Below the pieces are notes generated by a model. The model saw only the letters and a program-made list of their open reading frames with translations, searched no databases and was not told where the DNA came from. Below, piece by piece: positions 14,601 to 27,718 of a DNA stretch of 64,000 nt. The stretch's first letter is position 1; each line of letters begins with the position of its first letter. The DNA is from Plotosus lineatus. Lineage: Eukaryota > Chordata > Actinopteri > Siluriformes > Plotosidae. Location: the NCBI GenBank assembly GCA_024760905.1, contig CM045732.1, positions 59,572,996 to 59,636,995 on the forward strand. The letters are read 5' to 3'. A program made the translations under genes and the position numbers.

Positions 14601-16241
14601 CAGTCTGTCCACCTTCCTCCTCTGCATCATGTCAGCCAGCTGTCTAGATTTTTCTGTCATAGTTCCAACATTCAAAGTCCCTACTCTCAGTCCTAGACTC
14701 AAGCCTTTCCTCTTCTCTCTCCGCCTACGGACACTCCTCCTGCCTCTCCTTCTTCGACCAACAGTAGTCCAATTTCCACCCTGTTGGTTAACAGCACTGA
14801 CGGCGGTCGTTGTTAACCTTGGCCTCGACCGATCCGGTATGAATTTCGTTTTGATCATTTTCATGAGAATTTTGGCAGAAGTTTTACACCGGATGCCCTT
14901 CCTGTCGCAACCCTCTGCATTTATCCGGGCTTGGGACCGGCGTGAGGGTGAATGCTGGCTTGTGCCCCCCTCACGGCTGCATAAGATATTATTTAGCATT
15001 TTGTTCGGAGTCTCTAAAATTCAATGTCCCCAATGTATTGCATTTATTTTATATTTATGTTGTGTGGTCCCAATTTCACGCCCCACCAGCCAATTGAAAC
15101 AAGGTAATTTTGACATATTTTCCATGACACAGGGGTCAGTTCATCAAAAATATTCATTAATATTATAGAGGGTGCAGTTTTTGTCAGATCAGTTTCCAAT
15201 TTATACTTGTTATACTTTGTGTCAAGGTCTTCAAACCTATAGAAACTGGGTCGTTTTGACCCCATTTCAAGGTCACAGGATCGTATGAAATATGCACATG
15301 ATCAAGAAAAGTCACATATGTAAAATTTAGTTCAACATTGTTTATCAGTACCAGATATGGCTCTGGACATGTAGATTCATCTTGTAAAAACTAGGTCCCC
15401 CTTTCCCTATTACCTGATTTCCATGTCACTTCAAACAAATTTAGTAAAACCATGATGATATTAAATGTGGCATTGACTCTGCAGGGTTAAAACCTTTTAT
15501 TCTGTGCGAAGAACACATTTTTTGTTATTTCTCTATAATGACCACCTTAATGTTGATTGTTCCACTTATTGCATGCCTACTTAAAATTATCACATTTTAA
15601 TAAACTTATTTTAGCTGTTCCACTAATGATGCACTCCATATTGAGGAAAAAATAACAGGCTACTGAAAGTGTAATTGTCAATCAGAATTGGAAACGAATA
15701 TAAGCCCTGTAATGAAATATTGCAATAACTTGGACCATGTTGTGTTTTGGGTGTTTTATAGCTTCAACAGTTTAGTGGAAACTCTTTGTGATGTCCTCCT
15801 TCAGAAAATAATCAACTTCAGCATTGTAACATCACACCACCTTTTGTTAATTATTTTTTAGAACACCATGTTTCATCACATTTTATTCTTGCATAATAAG
15901 TTGGATCATAGATGCTGCTTAATCTTGCATTTTTCTAAGCTTGCAATTGATTTCTAAGTAGATATACTAAAGCAGTTCTGTATTATCACTGTAGGCTTGT
16001 TATGCCTTTGCTGCCTGAAGTGTGCTTTATAGCTTTGCCTCTTCATTTATAATCTACCTTTGTGTTATCCTGCAGGACCTCATAATGCGTTTTCTGATGC
16101 GAGCTGCCAGGAACTTGCAGCAGGATATGCAGGTGGTTTTACCAAACCACCAACTTTCCAAGCCTGACCGCTGCCGAATTCTGGCCAATCAGCTCGGGGA
16201 GTTCATCCACTATTATAACCAGGTGTGGTGTTAAACATGTG

Positions 16242-16285
<44 letters not shown>

Positions 16286-19200
16286 GGATCCCTCACTTTC
16301 CGCAGTTAATAGGGACCGAGGCCCCCCCTCGACCGCCGATTTCCGCGAAGTAGGATCGACCCCCCTGACTCACCTATAGGTCCATGTATATGTGTATATA
16401 ATATCAATAAATAGATATTCAACGCTATAAATGCTTATAATAACAATTAAACATTCAAACATAATGCAAAAGATGTAAATAAAATATAAATACACACACA
16501 CTCAGATGCGTACCTCACATACGTAAGTAGTTTTGTTGGGGGTTTTTACATTCATTATTAAACATTTGTGGCATGCTCCATAGCGACGCCAGAGCTTTTG
16601 AGACGGGGCGCGGCTCATCTGGACCATCGATCTGTCAAGCAGGTAAGTGTGCTTTGAGTACTTGTTTAGTACTCAACATTCAAGTTTGCTTGAGGTATCA
16701 GAGGTCTGGATGAGCCGCGTTTTGCCCACATTTGGCGGAGCGCGCCACATTTATTAAACATTTACTGATTTAAACAACTTAGAAAATGAAAAAAAAGTTG
16801 CAATGAACACTCGTATACAGAGGACAAAAATTTCGAAAAATGTTTTTCGTATACTGGATTTTTTTGTATTCAGGGGTTTTCTTAAGGGGGCCGACTGTAT
16901 ATACCAAACACACAACACGTATTTGTCCTTCTCAATTATTGGCACCTCGATTAAGATGTGCTAAAGTCTTTAAAATAAATTACATTTTTATTGCAGAAGC
17001 ATATATTTATACTGAAAATTGTAGAAAAATGTGACCAGCAACTCAAGTGAATTTTAATGGAGACAAAACCCCAACTCAGAAATAACTATTTCACATAGAA
17101 CCATGTGTTCCCAATTATTGGTACCCTAACATTTCCTGGAAATAAATGTAATTGAAGTATTTCTGTCATTTCTACAGTAGTTTCCAAAGTTGATCAGAGT
17201 ATCTTCTTCTTTTTCTTTCGGCGGTTCCCTTCAGGGGTCGCCACAGCAAATGATCTGCCTCCATCTCTCCCTATCCTCTGCATCTTCTACTCTTACTCCA
17301 ACGACCTTCATGTCCGCCTTCACCACATCCATAAATCTTCTCTTTGGTCTTCCTCTGGGCCTTCTGCCTGGTAGTTCCAACCTGAGCATCCTACTACCAA
17401 TATACTCACTATCCCTCCTCTGTACATGTCCAAACCATCTCAATCTAGCCTCTCTGACTTTGTCTCCAAAATATCTAACATGTGCTGTCCCTCTGATGTA
17501 CTCGTTTCTGATCCTATCCATCCTCGTTACTCCCAAAGAGAACCTCAACATTTTCATCTCTGCTACTGCCAACTCTGACTCCTGTCTTTTCCCCAGGGCC
17601 ACTGTCTCTAAACCATACAACATCGCTGGCCTCATCACCGTCTTGTACACTTTTCCCTTCATTCTTGCTGATACTCTCCTATCACACATCACACCGGACA
17701 CTTTTCTCCATCCATTCCAACCTGCCTGCACGTGCTTCTTCACCTCTTTTCCACACTCTCCATTGCTCTGGATTGTTGAGCCTAAGTACTTAAAATCCTC
17801 CACCTTCTTTATATCTGCCCCCTGTAACCTTACCGTTCCTCTTGGGTCCTTGTCGTTCACACACATGTATTGTCTTACTGAGACTAACCTTCATTCCCCT
17901 CCTTTCCAGGGCATACCTGCACCTCTCTAGATTTTCCTCCACTTGTTCTCTGCTCTCACTACAGATCACGATGTCATCTGCAAACATCATAGTCCATGGA
18001 GATTCTTGTCTAACCTCATCTGTCAGCCTGTCCATCACCATAGCAAACAAGAAGGGGCTGAGAGCTGACCCTTGATGCAGTCCCACCTCCACCTTGAACT
18101 CTTCTGTCACACCGACAGCACTAGGAATATTTAATTAGTGATTTACCACTTCCTGTTTCCCTGGGCAACGCCATTTTGGAGACGTCGCATTCAATGTAAA
18201 AGGACATGAAGCGTAATAAAGTTTATCCTTTTGGTATCGTTTGTTAAACATGCTAAAGAACATAAAATCTCATGCACAAACATTCTAAACATTAAAGGGT
18301 ACCTGTACCCAAATTTACAGCATTCAAAAAATATCCACTATACTTTTTTATTAACTTTTAAACATCGCGTGATGTCGGTAGTTTATTTATAAGTCCACAT
18401 TTCCTTTTCTTCTATATGACATTCCTTGCTCACGAAGGTTGAGCACGTGGACATGTTGGCTTCTTTCCACCGGGGTTAAAGGTCATTGTGACATAACATC
18501 GTTGACAGTTGTATAGCCAATTGCAGAAGAATGTCAGTATATTTTCCTCAAGCAATTCATGTTCTTTACAACAATAGCACTCCTGATCGGTTTTTTGACG
18601 CACGCATTTTCCACAAGAGCACCAAATATTTGCTGGTTGTTTGCTACGATTTTCCCGTGTAAGAGCTTCTGCCGACTCTCCAATATTGTCCTCCGAGTCG
18701 TTACTTTTCTGGTCCGATTTCACTAAATGTGGATAGTCTTTCTTCAGTGGTTCATATAAATAACCTTCGAATCCTTCTACGAAATTGTCTTCGTCCATGA
18801 TTTAAAAAAAAAAAAAACTATTATAATGTCTGTTTTTCCAATTTTCTGTGAGCTTGTGTTGTGTATGTCAGGTATATAAACTTACGTTTACATTGCAATC
18901 TCGCAGTTCCGGTCGAGGCTTTGTCAACGATATGACGTCACTTCAAATGCGCCGTTTTAAAACTCCTGTGCTCTGAGGCTTGACGTTAGTGAAACCCTTA
19001 AATTGCTTAAAGCTGGTTTGTGAGAGAATATAATAAATGCCTTATAGGTGTATTATCACTAGCGAAACACAATACATCAAATTAGGTATGTGCGCGCTTG
19101 CACTACAGGTACCCTTTAACTTAGATACTGTACTGGAATAATAATTGATAGACTTTAATACTAGTGCCTTATAACAGTTTCTGCTGTATAATGTTTATAT

Positions 19201-22200
19201 ATTTTAACACGCTGACGACTTTGCAGCCTACTCTTTACGAAAGTCAGCAATGGTTCTTTTACATGCCTCAGACCATAGACAGTGAGAGACATGGCCCGCC
19301 TTTGATAACCCAGTTAGCTGCACTGGGGGGACAGTGACAACCTTGTGGAGAGTGGGACTTGAACCCCCCGTCAGCGTGTTTCTCTCCCTTGCTAAAAAAG
19401 GGTTGTGACAGGAAGGGCATCCGACGTAAAAACCTCTGCCATAAATCAAAATGTGCGAATCAGATGATTCGCTGTGGCGACTCCCGAGTAAAAAGGGAAA
19501 AAGCCGAAAGGAAGACATCAAAGTACAAAATTAAAAACTTTTTCTTAATCATTACTACATTTTACTGCATTAATACTGTATTAATGAGTAAGACTGCCTA
19601 TAGAATGTGTTTAAGAAGCATATTTTAGAGCATGTAATAGATATACAGTAGTTTACTTCCGGTTGCTCATTCGCGCATGTAATATGTGAGCCACTCCACT
19701 GAAAGTAGGCTCTTGGGTCCAAACATGAAAAAGGAGCCTTTTACACAGTCAGATGGAGGAGGCCCAAAGCTGAAAAATGCAGCAAAAAGTTTGTCAATAC
19801 CTTGAAAACTGACCGAGCTATGCCATTTCTTGTGTCAGCATTCAATAATATATGTATGTATGTGACTTGAAGTCATCTTTCATTTAGGAGACAGAGCAAA
19901 TAGTACAAAGTTTGGACAGGACTGAAGATGAAAATCAGTGCATCAAGTCAAATGTATTTCGGGAGTTTATTTTGGAAGCAAGGTTGGTGTGCCATGTATC
20001 TTGCCTTGAAAATGATTTTCTGGTCATGTGAACACTTTAACTTACTTAAATAAAATATCAGAGTGTATTTGATTTGTGCCTTTTTTTTTATTTCACCTAT
20101 CTTTTGGTTTAAAGTGAAAGTGATCTGGAAGATGTCCTCACTTTCTACACTCACAAGAGCAGATCTGCCAGTGTGATTTTGGGAAGCTCCAAAAGAGACC
20201 GGAATAAAGAATGCGGTAAGAACTCAGAAGAGGCAGCAAGGAATCACTGCAGAAGTGAGCATTTGTGTTTGCAATGAATTAAAATGCATGTCTGTGAATA
20301 AAATTTGATTTTTAAAATATATATTTAGTATTAAGTCATAACAATGGGAGTAGTTTTAATCTAGCATATTTTTGCCATTGATTCAAAGGCTATGACTAGC
20401 AGAAAATATCTTGGCATCTAGATCACTGTGTTATTAATATCAGTGATGAAAGTGAAAAAAAAACATTGTGGAATAAACTGACTACTTGGGAGAGAAACGC
20501 TGAGGAATCACAGGCAAATACTTTTTCCTTTCCAAGGTAGACTAAAGTCATATCAGGTGACACCAAGAAATATCTGCAGATGGGTAGAAAAAAAATCACA
20601 TAGAAAATGCATTAGAACAATAGTTAACGTGAGCAAAAGAAAACTATGGTGTGGGGTGGGGGGTGGATTAAAAACAAGCACAAGAGAGTTACTATGAAAT
20701 GGGACTATGAAAGCTAGATAACAAAATTGCTTATCTGTAACCAACAACCGAGAAAACATTACTCATTATTGCAGCTCACCATTAGGTTGCTACCTTGCTG
20801 CATGCCGTTGACCTTCTTGGTGCACTGTTGTCTTCTATTGTGTAGCAGGTGTATTACAACAATAATAAAAAAGGCACCTTGTGTTTTCGTCTTTATTACT
20901 CCCTGAAAGTATGAGCCCCAGGCATCCAGGTTCAGCACATTTCATTCAGTTAATTAGCCTTACGCTAATTCAGTATAAATTATTGAAATACATCTGATGC
21001 CTTTACGACACTATTCTATTATGCCATTGTGGTCAAAGAACTGTAACCAACCTGGCATGCAACTTTGCCTTCCTAGAGTTCCATGAAAGTTTCCTGTCAC
21101 TCAATGGACTGGAGGTGTATAACAGTAAACACTGTGAAGTATGCTATGAAACAAATGCCTCTGGCACCTACGCACAATTTGCATAATGCAGATGTTATAA
21201 GGACTGCTTCAAATTGCAAATTCACCTTTTTAAAAAATGAATACACAAATCCATACTCAAAAGCCTTGGTACGCACTAACAAGCAATACAAATACAGACT
21301 CTACCCTACTTATGAACATTCGGACATACGAACAGGGCTGTCCAAGGTCGAAAGTGAAAGTGAACAAGTAGAAATAGAAATTGATTAAAATCTGTAGAAA
21401 GATATATCATAAATATGAAATATAATTAAACATTATCCTGAGGTACACTTAATATTCGATTAGGCTCCGGCAGAGGGGTGTGGCTGACACACACGGGCGG
21501 ATCACAATGCGCACACCTGATCCTACTCACCAATCTGCTATAAAGACAAGCAGCGCGCTCATCCTGGTGCTAGAAGATTGTCCCTCTTCACGTCCCTGTT
21601 TTCCAGTGATCTCTCTGGCTCCTGGTTTCAGCTCCGCGCTCGACCAGTCAGTTCCCGCTCCGTAGTTTTCCCCGTATCTAAAGTTTTTGTATATTGTACA
21701 AACTCGTATAGGTTACTTATACAAGCTTACGTACACAAGCAAACATACGTTCCCCTCTAAAGAATGCCCTGTAACGACTTGTGAACAAATTCATCTCACA
21801 AATGGCCTTTTGGAACGTATCTCGTTCGTAAGTTGGGGAGTGTCTGTACAGCACTTCACACTTATTGAACTTAAGAGTTCCTATACAGATTGGAGTTCTC
21901 ATTAGGGAGATGCTGATAGCCATGCTCAGGTCATATGATATGTAGATTAGGAGTTTGGAGACTGTGAGCACTGCTGAGCTTGCTGGGTAGTGTAGTGTGA
22001 AGACTGGCTTGAGTTGAGTCTGCTGATATTATCACAATTTACCAGTGATAATTTACCTTACTTGTTTTCTATATTTAGGTTTAATTTCATGGCAGTACAG
22101 TGGCATAGTGGTTAGCACATCCACTTTATAGCAGAAGGCCTGGGTACGAGTCCTAGCTCAGGCATTTCTGTGTTGTTTGCACGTTGTCCCATTGCTTGTG

Positions 22201-24673
22201 TGGGTTTCCTTTGGGTACTTTGGTGTTAAGCCTGGCGTGTATGTGTTGGACCCAGAGATGCAGGAGACCAAAAGAAGGTTCAAACAATTTATTAAACACT
22301 AGGGAAAGTAAATTACGGGAATACTAAGTCAGGGGAATTGGTCGAGCACGAAGCAAGAACCAGGGGTCAAAGAGAAAGCCAAGGAGCAGAATCACGGGGA
22401 AAACAATCTTCTGACATCGGAGGGAAGCGCGCCGCTCCCATTTATAGCTGGCTGCTTGCTGAATGCAGATTGGGACCAGGTGTGCTCTGCTTGGAATTCG
22501 CCTACCAGCAACCGCCACGCCCCTCGCCAACGCCTGTAATGATTAAAGAAGAGTTAATTCTGCCAGCCAGCACAGACCATAACACTTTGGTTTCCTCACA
22601 CAGATCAAAAACATGCACAAAGACCAATTGGCTGTTCTAAATCACCCCTAAGTGTGAATGTGAATGATTGTGTGAGTGCTGCCAATTTGATGACCTGGAG
22701 ATGGGCACCAGCCTCCCCTGCCCCTAATTAAGATTAAGCGACTTGGAAAGCGAGTGGTTCCTTGATTAATCAGTCAAATTTACATAGTTAACATTTAAAA
22801 TAGCACACTGATGATTTTGATGCTACAAAATTCAGGCATGCAGGTCTCCAATGTTACTGATAATCTATGATGGGTTTTATTTATTGTTATTATTTATTAT
22901 TATATATAATTTTTCCCTTCACTGCAGCTCTGTCAAATGCAAAAGAGCCCTCTGCTGCTTCAGGATTGTTGCTGACTGCCAAGGCCGAATCACCAAAAAT
23001 ACAAGAAAGGGAAGACGAGAGTGTAACCGGACCAGTATACAACAAAAGCAATGTAACTGTGAACATGAAGAGCCAGAGTTGCATCATTCAAAACTGTGAC
23101 AAATATAGTACAGTTAATAAGGAAGGACATAAAAGCAAAAAAATTCTAAATGGAAATACAGTCTCAGAAGGTCAGTCTGATGGAATAACTGCCTTCAAAA
23201 TTCAAACGAATGAAAACAAATCAAGAACTGTACAATATGGAGATTTTAGGAGTAAAAGATCTCACACTGCCGTTGTTGAAAATAATGACGAACTGTCAAA
23301 AATAGTTAAAGATATCAATGTAAAAAGTTGTAAAGCACAAGCCAAGGCCCAAGGTTTTCAGCACATTTCATCTTATCATGCAGCCTTAGACCATGAGCAT
23401 ATCCACTTGCAGCAGTGCTTCCCACCATCTGAACCTAAAGCTCAGCTCCAGACCCAACCTCCTCCTTATATCCATCCTCCCCCACACCTGCATGCTGAAT
23501 CTCAAAGCAAACCACAATCTACTTTATCTTCAAATTCTCTCCTGCCTCCACAAGTAATGTGGGCTTCATCAAGTTCATGCTCCCCTAGATCATTACCAAC
23601 TGCTGAAGTTCTGCAGCGCACCTCGAGTTTGCAAGTGGCACAGCAGATCACTAACAAGGTTTCATCTTCCAGTGCCTGTAATAAAAACATGCACAATGAG
23701 AAAGTGTTGTGGAACAATGTGAATTCTGAAGTCCAAGGTAACTATTTTAACTTCAGTCAGCTACGCGGAATCTGTTATATATGTTCCCCCCCCCCAGAAG
23801 GTCACATTCAGAAGTAATTTCACCAAGATTCGATTTTTAAACCTCCTGTATGTTTTACTTGTTTTTCAGTGAGTAATAAAACCACTAAGTCCAGACCTGC
23901 CTCTGCAGGGGTGTTTAAGGAGGCAGACCCACTCTCTGCCCAGGCCCAGTTGAATCAACAGGCTATTGTGGCTGCCCTGAAGAAACTGGTGGAGAAACAA
24001 GCAGCTCGCCAGTATAACACTTCCAGCCACATTAGTCTCCTTACACAACATGTGAGTGCTTAGGGACTTATCATTTCTCTAGTAGCACCTCAGTCACAGG
24101 AACTTATAGCTAACAATTATTCGCCTCAGGCTTAGTGAACATCCATCTCGGGGATTATTAACTGAGCCTGCGGAGAGTAATTGTGGCTATAAAACATGGG
24201 AACATAAGAAAAGTAAACTAAAGAATTTTATGGTTTATTTTTACTTTCAAACATAACCAAGTTCACACACTCTCCATTGTGACATCTTTTGAAACTCAAA
24301 GTTTTATTTTGAAAAGCATTAAGGCCATATATGAGGGTCCTTTGTATTTTTTGCTATAGTGTTTTCTTGAATTTTTACTTTCTAATATTGACATTTTCTT
24401 TTAATCTTTTGTCTTCACAAAATTAATAGCAGAGCTCTAGAGCAGAGCATGATATACATGGAATGTGATTTGGATGGTTTTCTTAAATCCGTGTCATGAG
24501 AAACCCGATAAGGCTGCCATGTTGCTAAGTTGATGCTAATTAGCTGTTATGCAGAGCTCACTTGCTTGACAACAGACAGCAGTTTGCTCCCCCAAGACTT
24601 CTTGATGCTAACGAACCACAGTATTTATTAATATTCCACCTGTAATTTTACTGTACATTCAGTAATGCTAAAA

Positions 24674-24704
<31 letters not shown>

Positions 24705-26524
24705 TCTGCTGTAAAAAGCATGTTAGCATTACACCCTCTCATGTGTCACCACAAACCATGCACGCATACAATATCAGCTCTCCCTAAAAAAAGCCTCGGA
24801 TACCTATTAGAGAGACATCTATCGGGAGTGCTGCTTTTAGGCAGTGCCTAAATCTTTTTATTAGATTCTTCTTTGAAAACTTTTGCAAGACTATGTGTTC
24901 AAAGTAGAAGGATTCAGCCCATTTGACATGATTTTGTCATGAGGATCAAATGTCCAGCGTCAGGACTAAATTTGAATTGTCGAGAATTATGAACAAGCCT
25001 TGTGAAGCGGACGTGATGTAACTGATGAACAGCATGTTGTCTCACACTGCCCTAATGAAAAAAGTCTAGCAAATCTGAGTTTTCTCTCATGTAGTTTGAA
25101 AGCCCCTATAACATATTCCTTGACATTCCTGCCTCATTTCATGAACCTACCGCAAGAGTTTAGAGCAGGTTGTTTGGCTAATATGACACGCTGACTATAT
25201 CGAAGGATGAAAATATGACGTGGTCTAATTCTGGCATTAGTTTGTGTTCATGTATATTATTAAATCTAATAACAAATCGTTTATTCAAGAACCGAGCTTT
25301 CACTTTCTTTTCCTTGATCTGACTGAAAGGCTTCTATCCTGAAAAAATGTCAATAATACATGGAATAAACAAAATTGTATTTAACAAAGAACGATGAGGA
25401 TTTTTTTCTGTAAATTACCATTTTTGGAAAGAGTCTCAGGTGTTATAACAGTTTAGCAAGTTTTTTTTTTACCTTTTGCATGAACTACACGGAAGGTACT
25501 GCAACACGCTGATTTTCGTTCTGCAGGAAATGGTGTGTTTGTTGGAGTTCACAATTAGTCGCTTGGTTCTAGTAGGTTATTCCTTTTCATGCAAGCAATA
25601 TATTATTCGTGTTTAATTTGAAGACATTTGAGAGCTTATGGAAATTGTACTAAAGTTAAGTAATATTGCGATAGTTATTACATTTACACAGACAGGAACT
25701 TTCCAATAGATCCGTTAGAAATTCAACATTATCTTCAAGTTAAACAGACCTTGCATGTGTCTGAATGCCCATAATAAGTGAAAATTGAGTGAACAGCATG
25801 TGTTTGCTCCAGCAGTCAGTTAAGTACTATTTAGTTTCTGAGTAACGAGTCTTTTGAACTGAGAGATAGGCATATTACTGCAACCTTCTGGAACGAGTTT
25901 TTATTATAAAATTACTGTAATTCATTCATTTATTTTCTGAACCGCTTAATCCTAATTAGGGTCGCGGTGAGGCTGGCGCTTATCTCAGCCAACTCTGGAC
26001 AAGGGAAGCATACACCCTGGACAGGTTGTCAAACCCTCGCAGGGCAGAAACACGCTGATGGATATGCAGCTACTCTTGACGAAAGTCAGCAATGGTTATT
26101 TCACATGAACCTCCCACCATAGACAGTGAGAGACATGGCCGGCCTTTGATAACCCAGTTAGCTCTTCTGGGGAGACAGTGACAACCCATTGAGAGTGAGG
26201 CTTGAATCCCCAACCTTGGGATCAGTAATCCAGCACACACACATACACACTAAAATGTGTGGCCTTTTAATCAGACATCCCCTCGCACACATTGTTTTAT
26301 CACACACATCAACCCCACTGTGGAAAATATTTTGCTATAACAACATGTCCTTTCATGTTTCATTCCTCACTTATCAGCTGTTGGATTTTAGGAAAGTAAC
26401 ATATTGTGGTGCTGTGTGACCAATCTGTGCAATGTTCCAGAAATGTTAAGAAAATGTTTCAAAAAGTAGTCTGCTGGGTTTGGTTCCAGATCACCTGCAA
26501 CACTGGCGGATGTGCAACCCAGCT

Positions 26525-26567
<43 letters not shown>

Positions 26568-26586
26568 TGTGTTTACTTATTGTATA

Positions 26587-26639
<53 letters not shown>

Positions 26640-27641
26640 TAAATACAGGGATCCCTCACTTTCCACGGTTAACTGGGACTGATATCCCCCCACGACCGCC
26701 GAATTCCGCCAAGTTGGATTGACCCCACTGACTGACTTATGTGTATATAATATCAATAAATACATATTCAATGATAAATTCTTATAATAACAATTAAACA
26801 TTAAAAAATAATGCATAAGATGTAAATAAAATATAAATATATACACACACATATAGACGCACACACAGATGCGCGTGCATACACTCAGATATGCACCTCA
26901 CATAAAAATGTAAGTAATGTAGGTACCTCAACTTTCGAAATTAATCCGTTCCAGAGCCTTTTTCGTAACCTGGATTTTTTGTAAATAAAACCGCATTTTA
27001 CTTGTAAAACGCATGATTTGTTCCAAGGCCCCCCAATACTACCCTTTAAAAAATATAAAAGCATACCTTTTTAAGGTAAGTACTTCGTGTTGATCATGTC
27101 CTCTAATCAGAGTTATAATCTTACAAATGTTTATGCAAGGTTAAAATCGGAGCCAAAAAATAAAGGTGCAATGAGCACACTCGAAAAACTCATGAAACAA
27201 GCTGCTACTCAAGGGAGCAGCCAATGGGAGGCCAGCAGGGCGGGATGTTGGGAGATAGCCAATGGAAGGGAGCTGCGTCATCCTTCCTAGCCAATGGGAG
27301 GGTAGTGGGGCGGGATGTTGGGAGACAGTTTGAATGTTTGTATGGCGCATTTGGCGCGTTTCGTAAGAAGAATTTGTTTCGTATACAGAGACAAAAAAAA
27401 TTCGGAAATTGTTTTTCATAAACTGGATTTTTCGTTTACTAGGATTATCATAAGGAGAGGTACCACTGTAGTTTTGATGGGGGGTTGTTTTTGTTTCTTT
27501 GGGGTTTTTTTTTTTTGCATAATTGACCTTGTTTCATGTCATTTTCCTTAACTTTTTCCCCTATTCTTCCTTAAATTCCTTATTTTTTTAATTCAATGAA
27601 TATTAAAAAAAATGCACTGAAGCCACATGAATTGAAGCACG

Positions 27642-27718
<77 letters not shown>

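Noticed and set aside
17190..17930. 246-codon + strand open frame, the longest single-exon frame outside TTLL5
   Set aside because: It is the antisense shadow of the LINE C-terminal domain, which has the conserved residues on the minus strand.
18430..18798. Possible exon of a host P2X7 receptor
   Set aside because: Only the tail-like cysteine motif is present, with its own start codon, opposite to TTLL5 and wholly inside a TTAA-flanked transposon; no channel sequence nearby.
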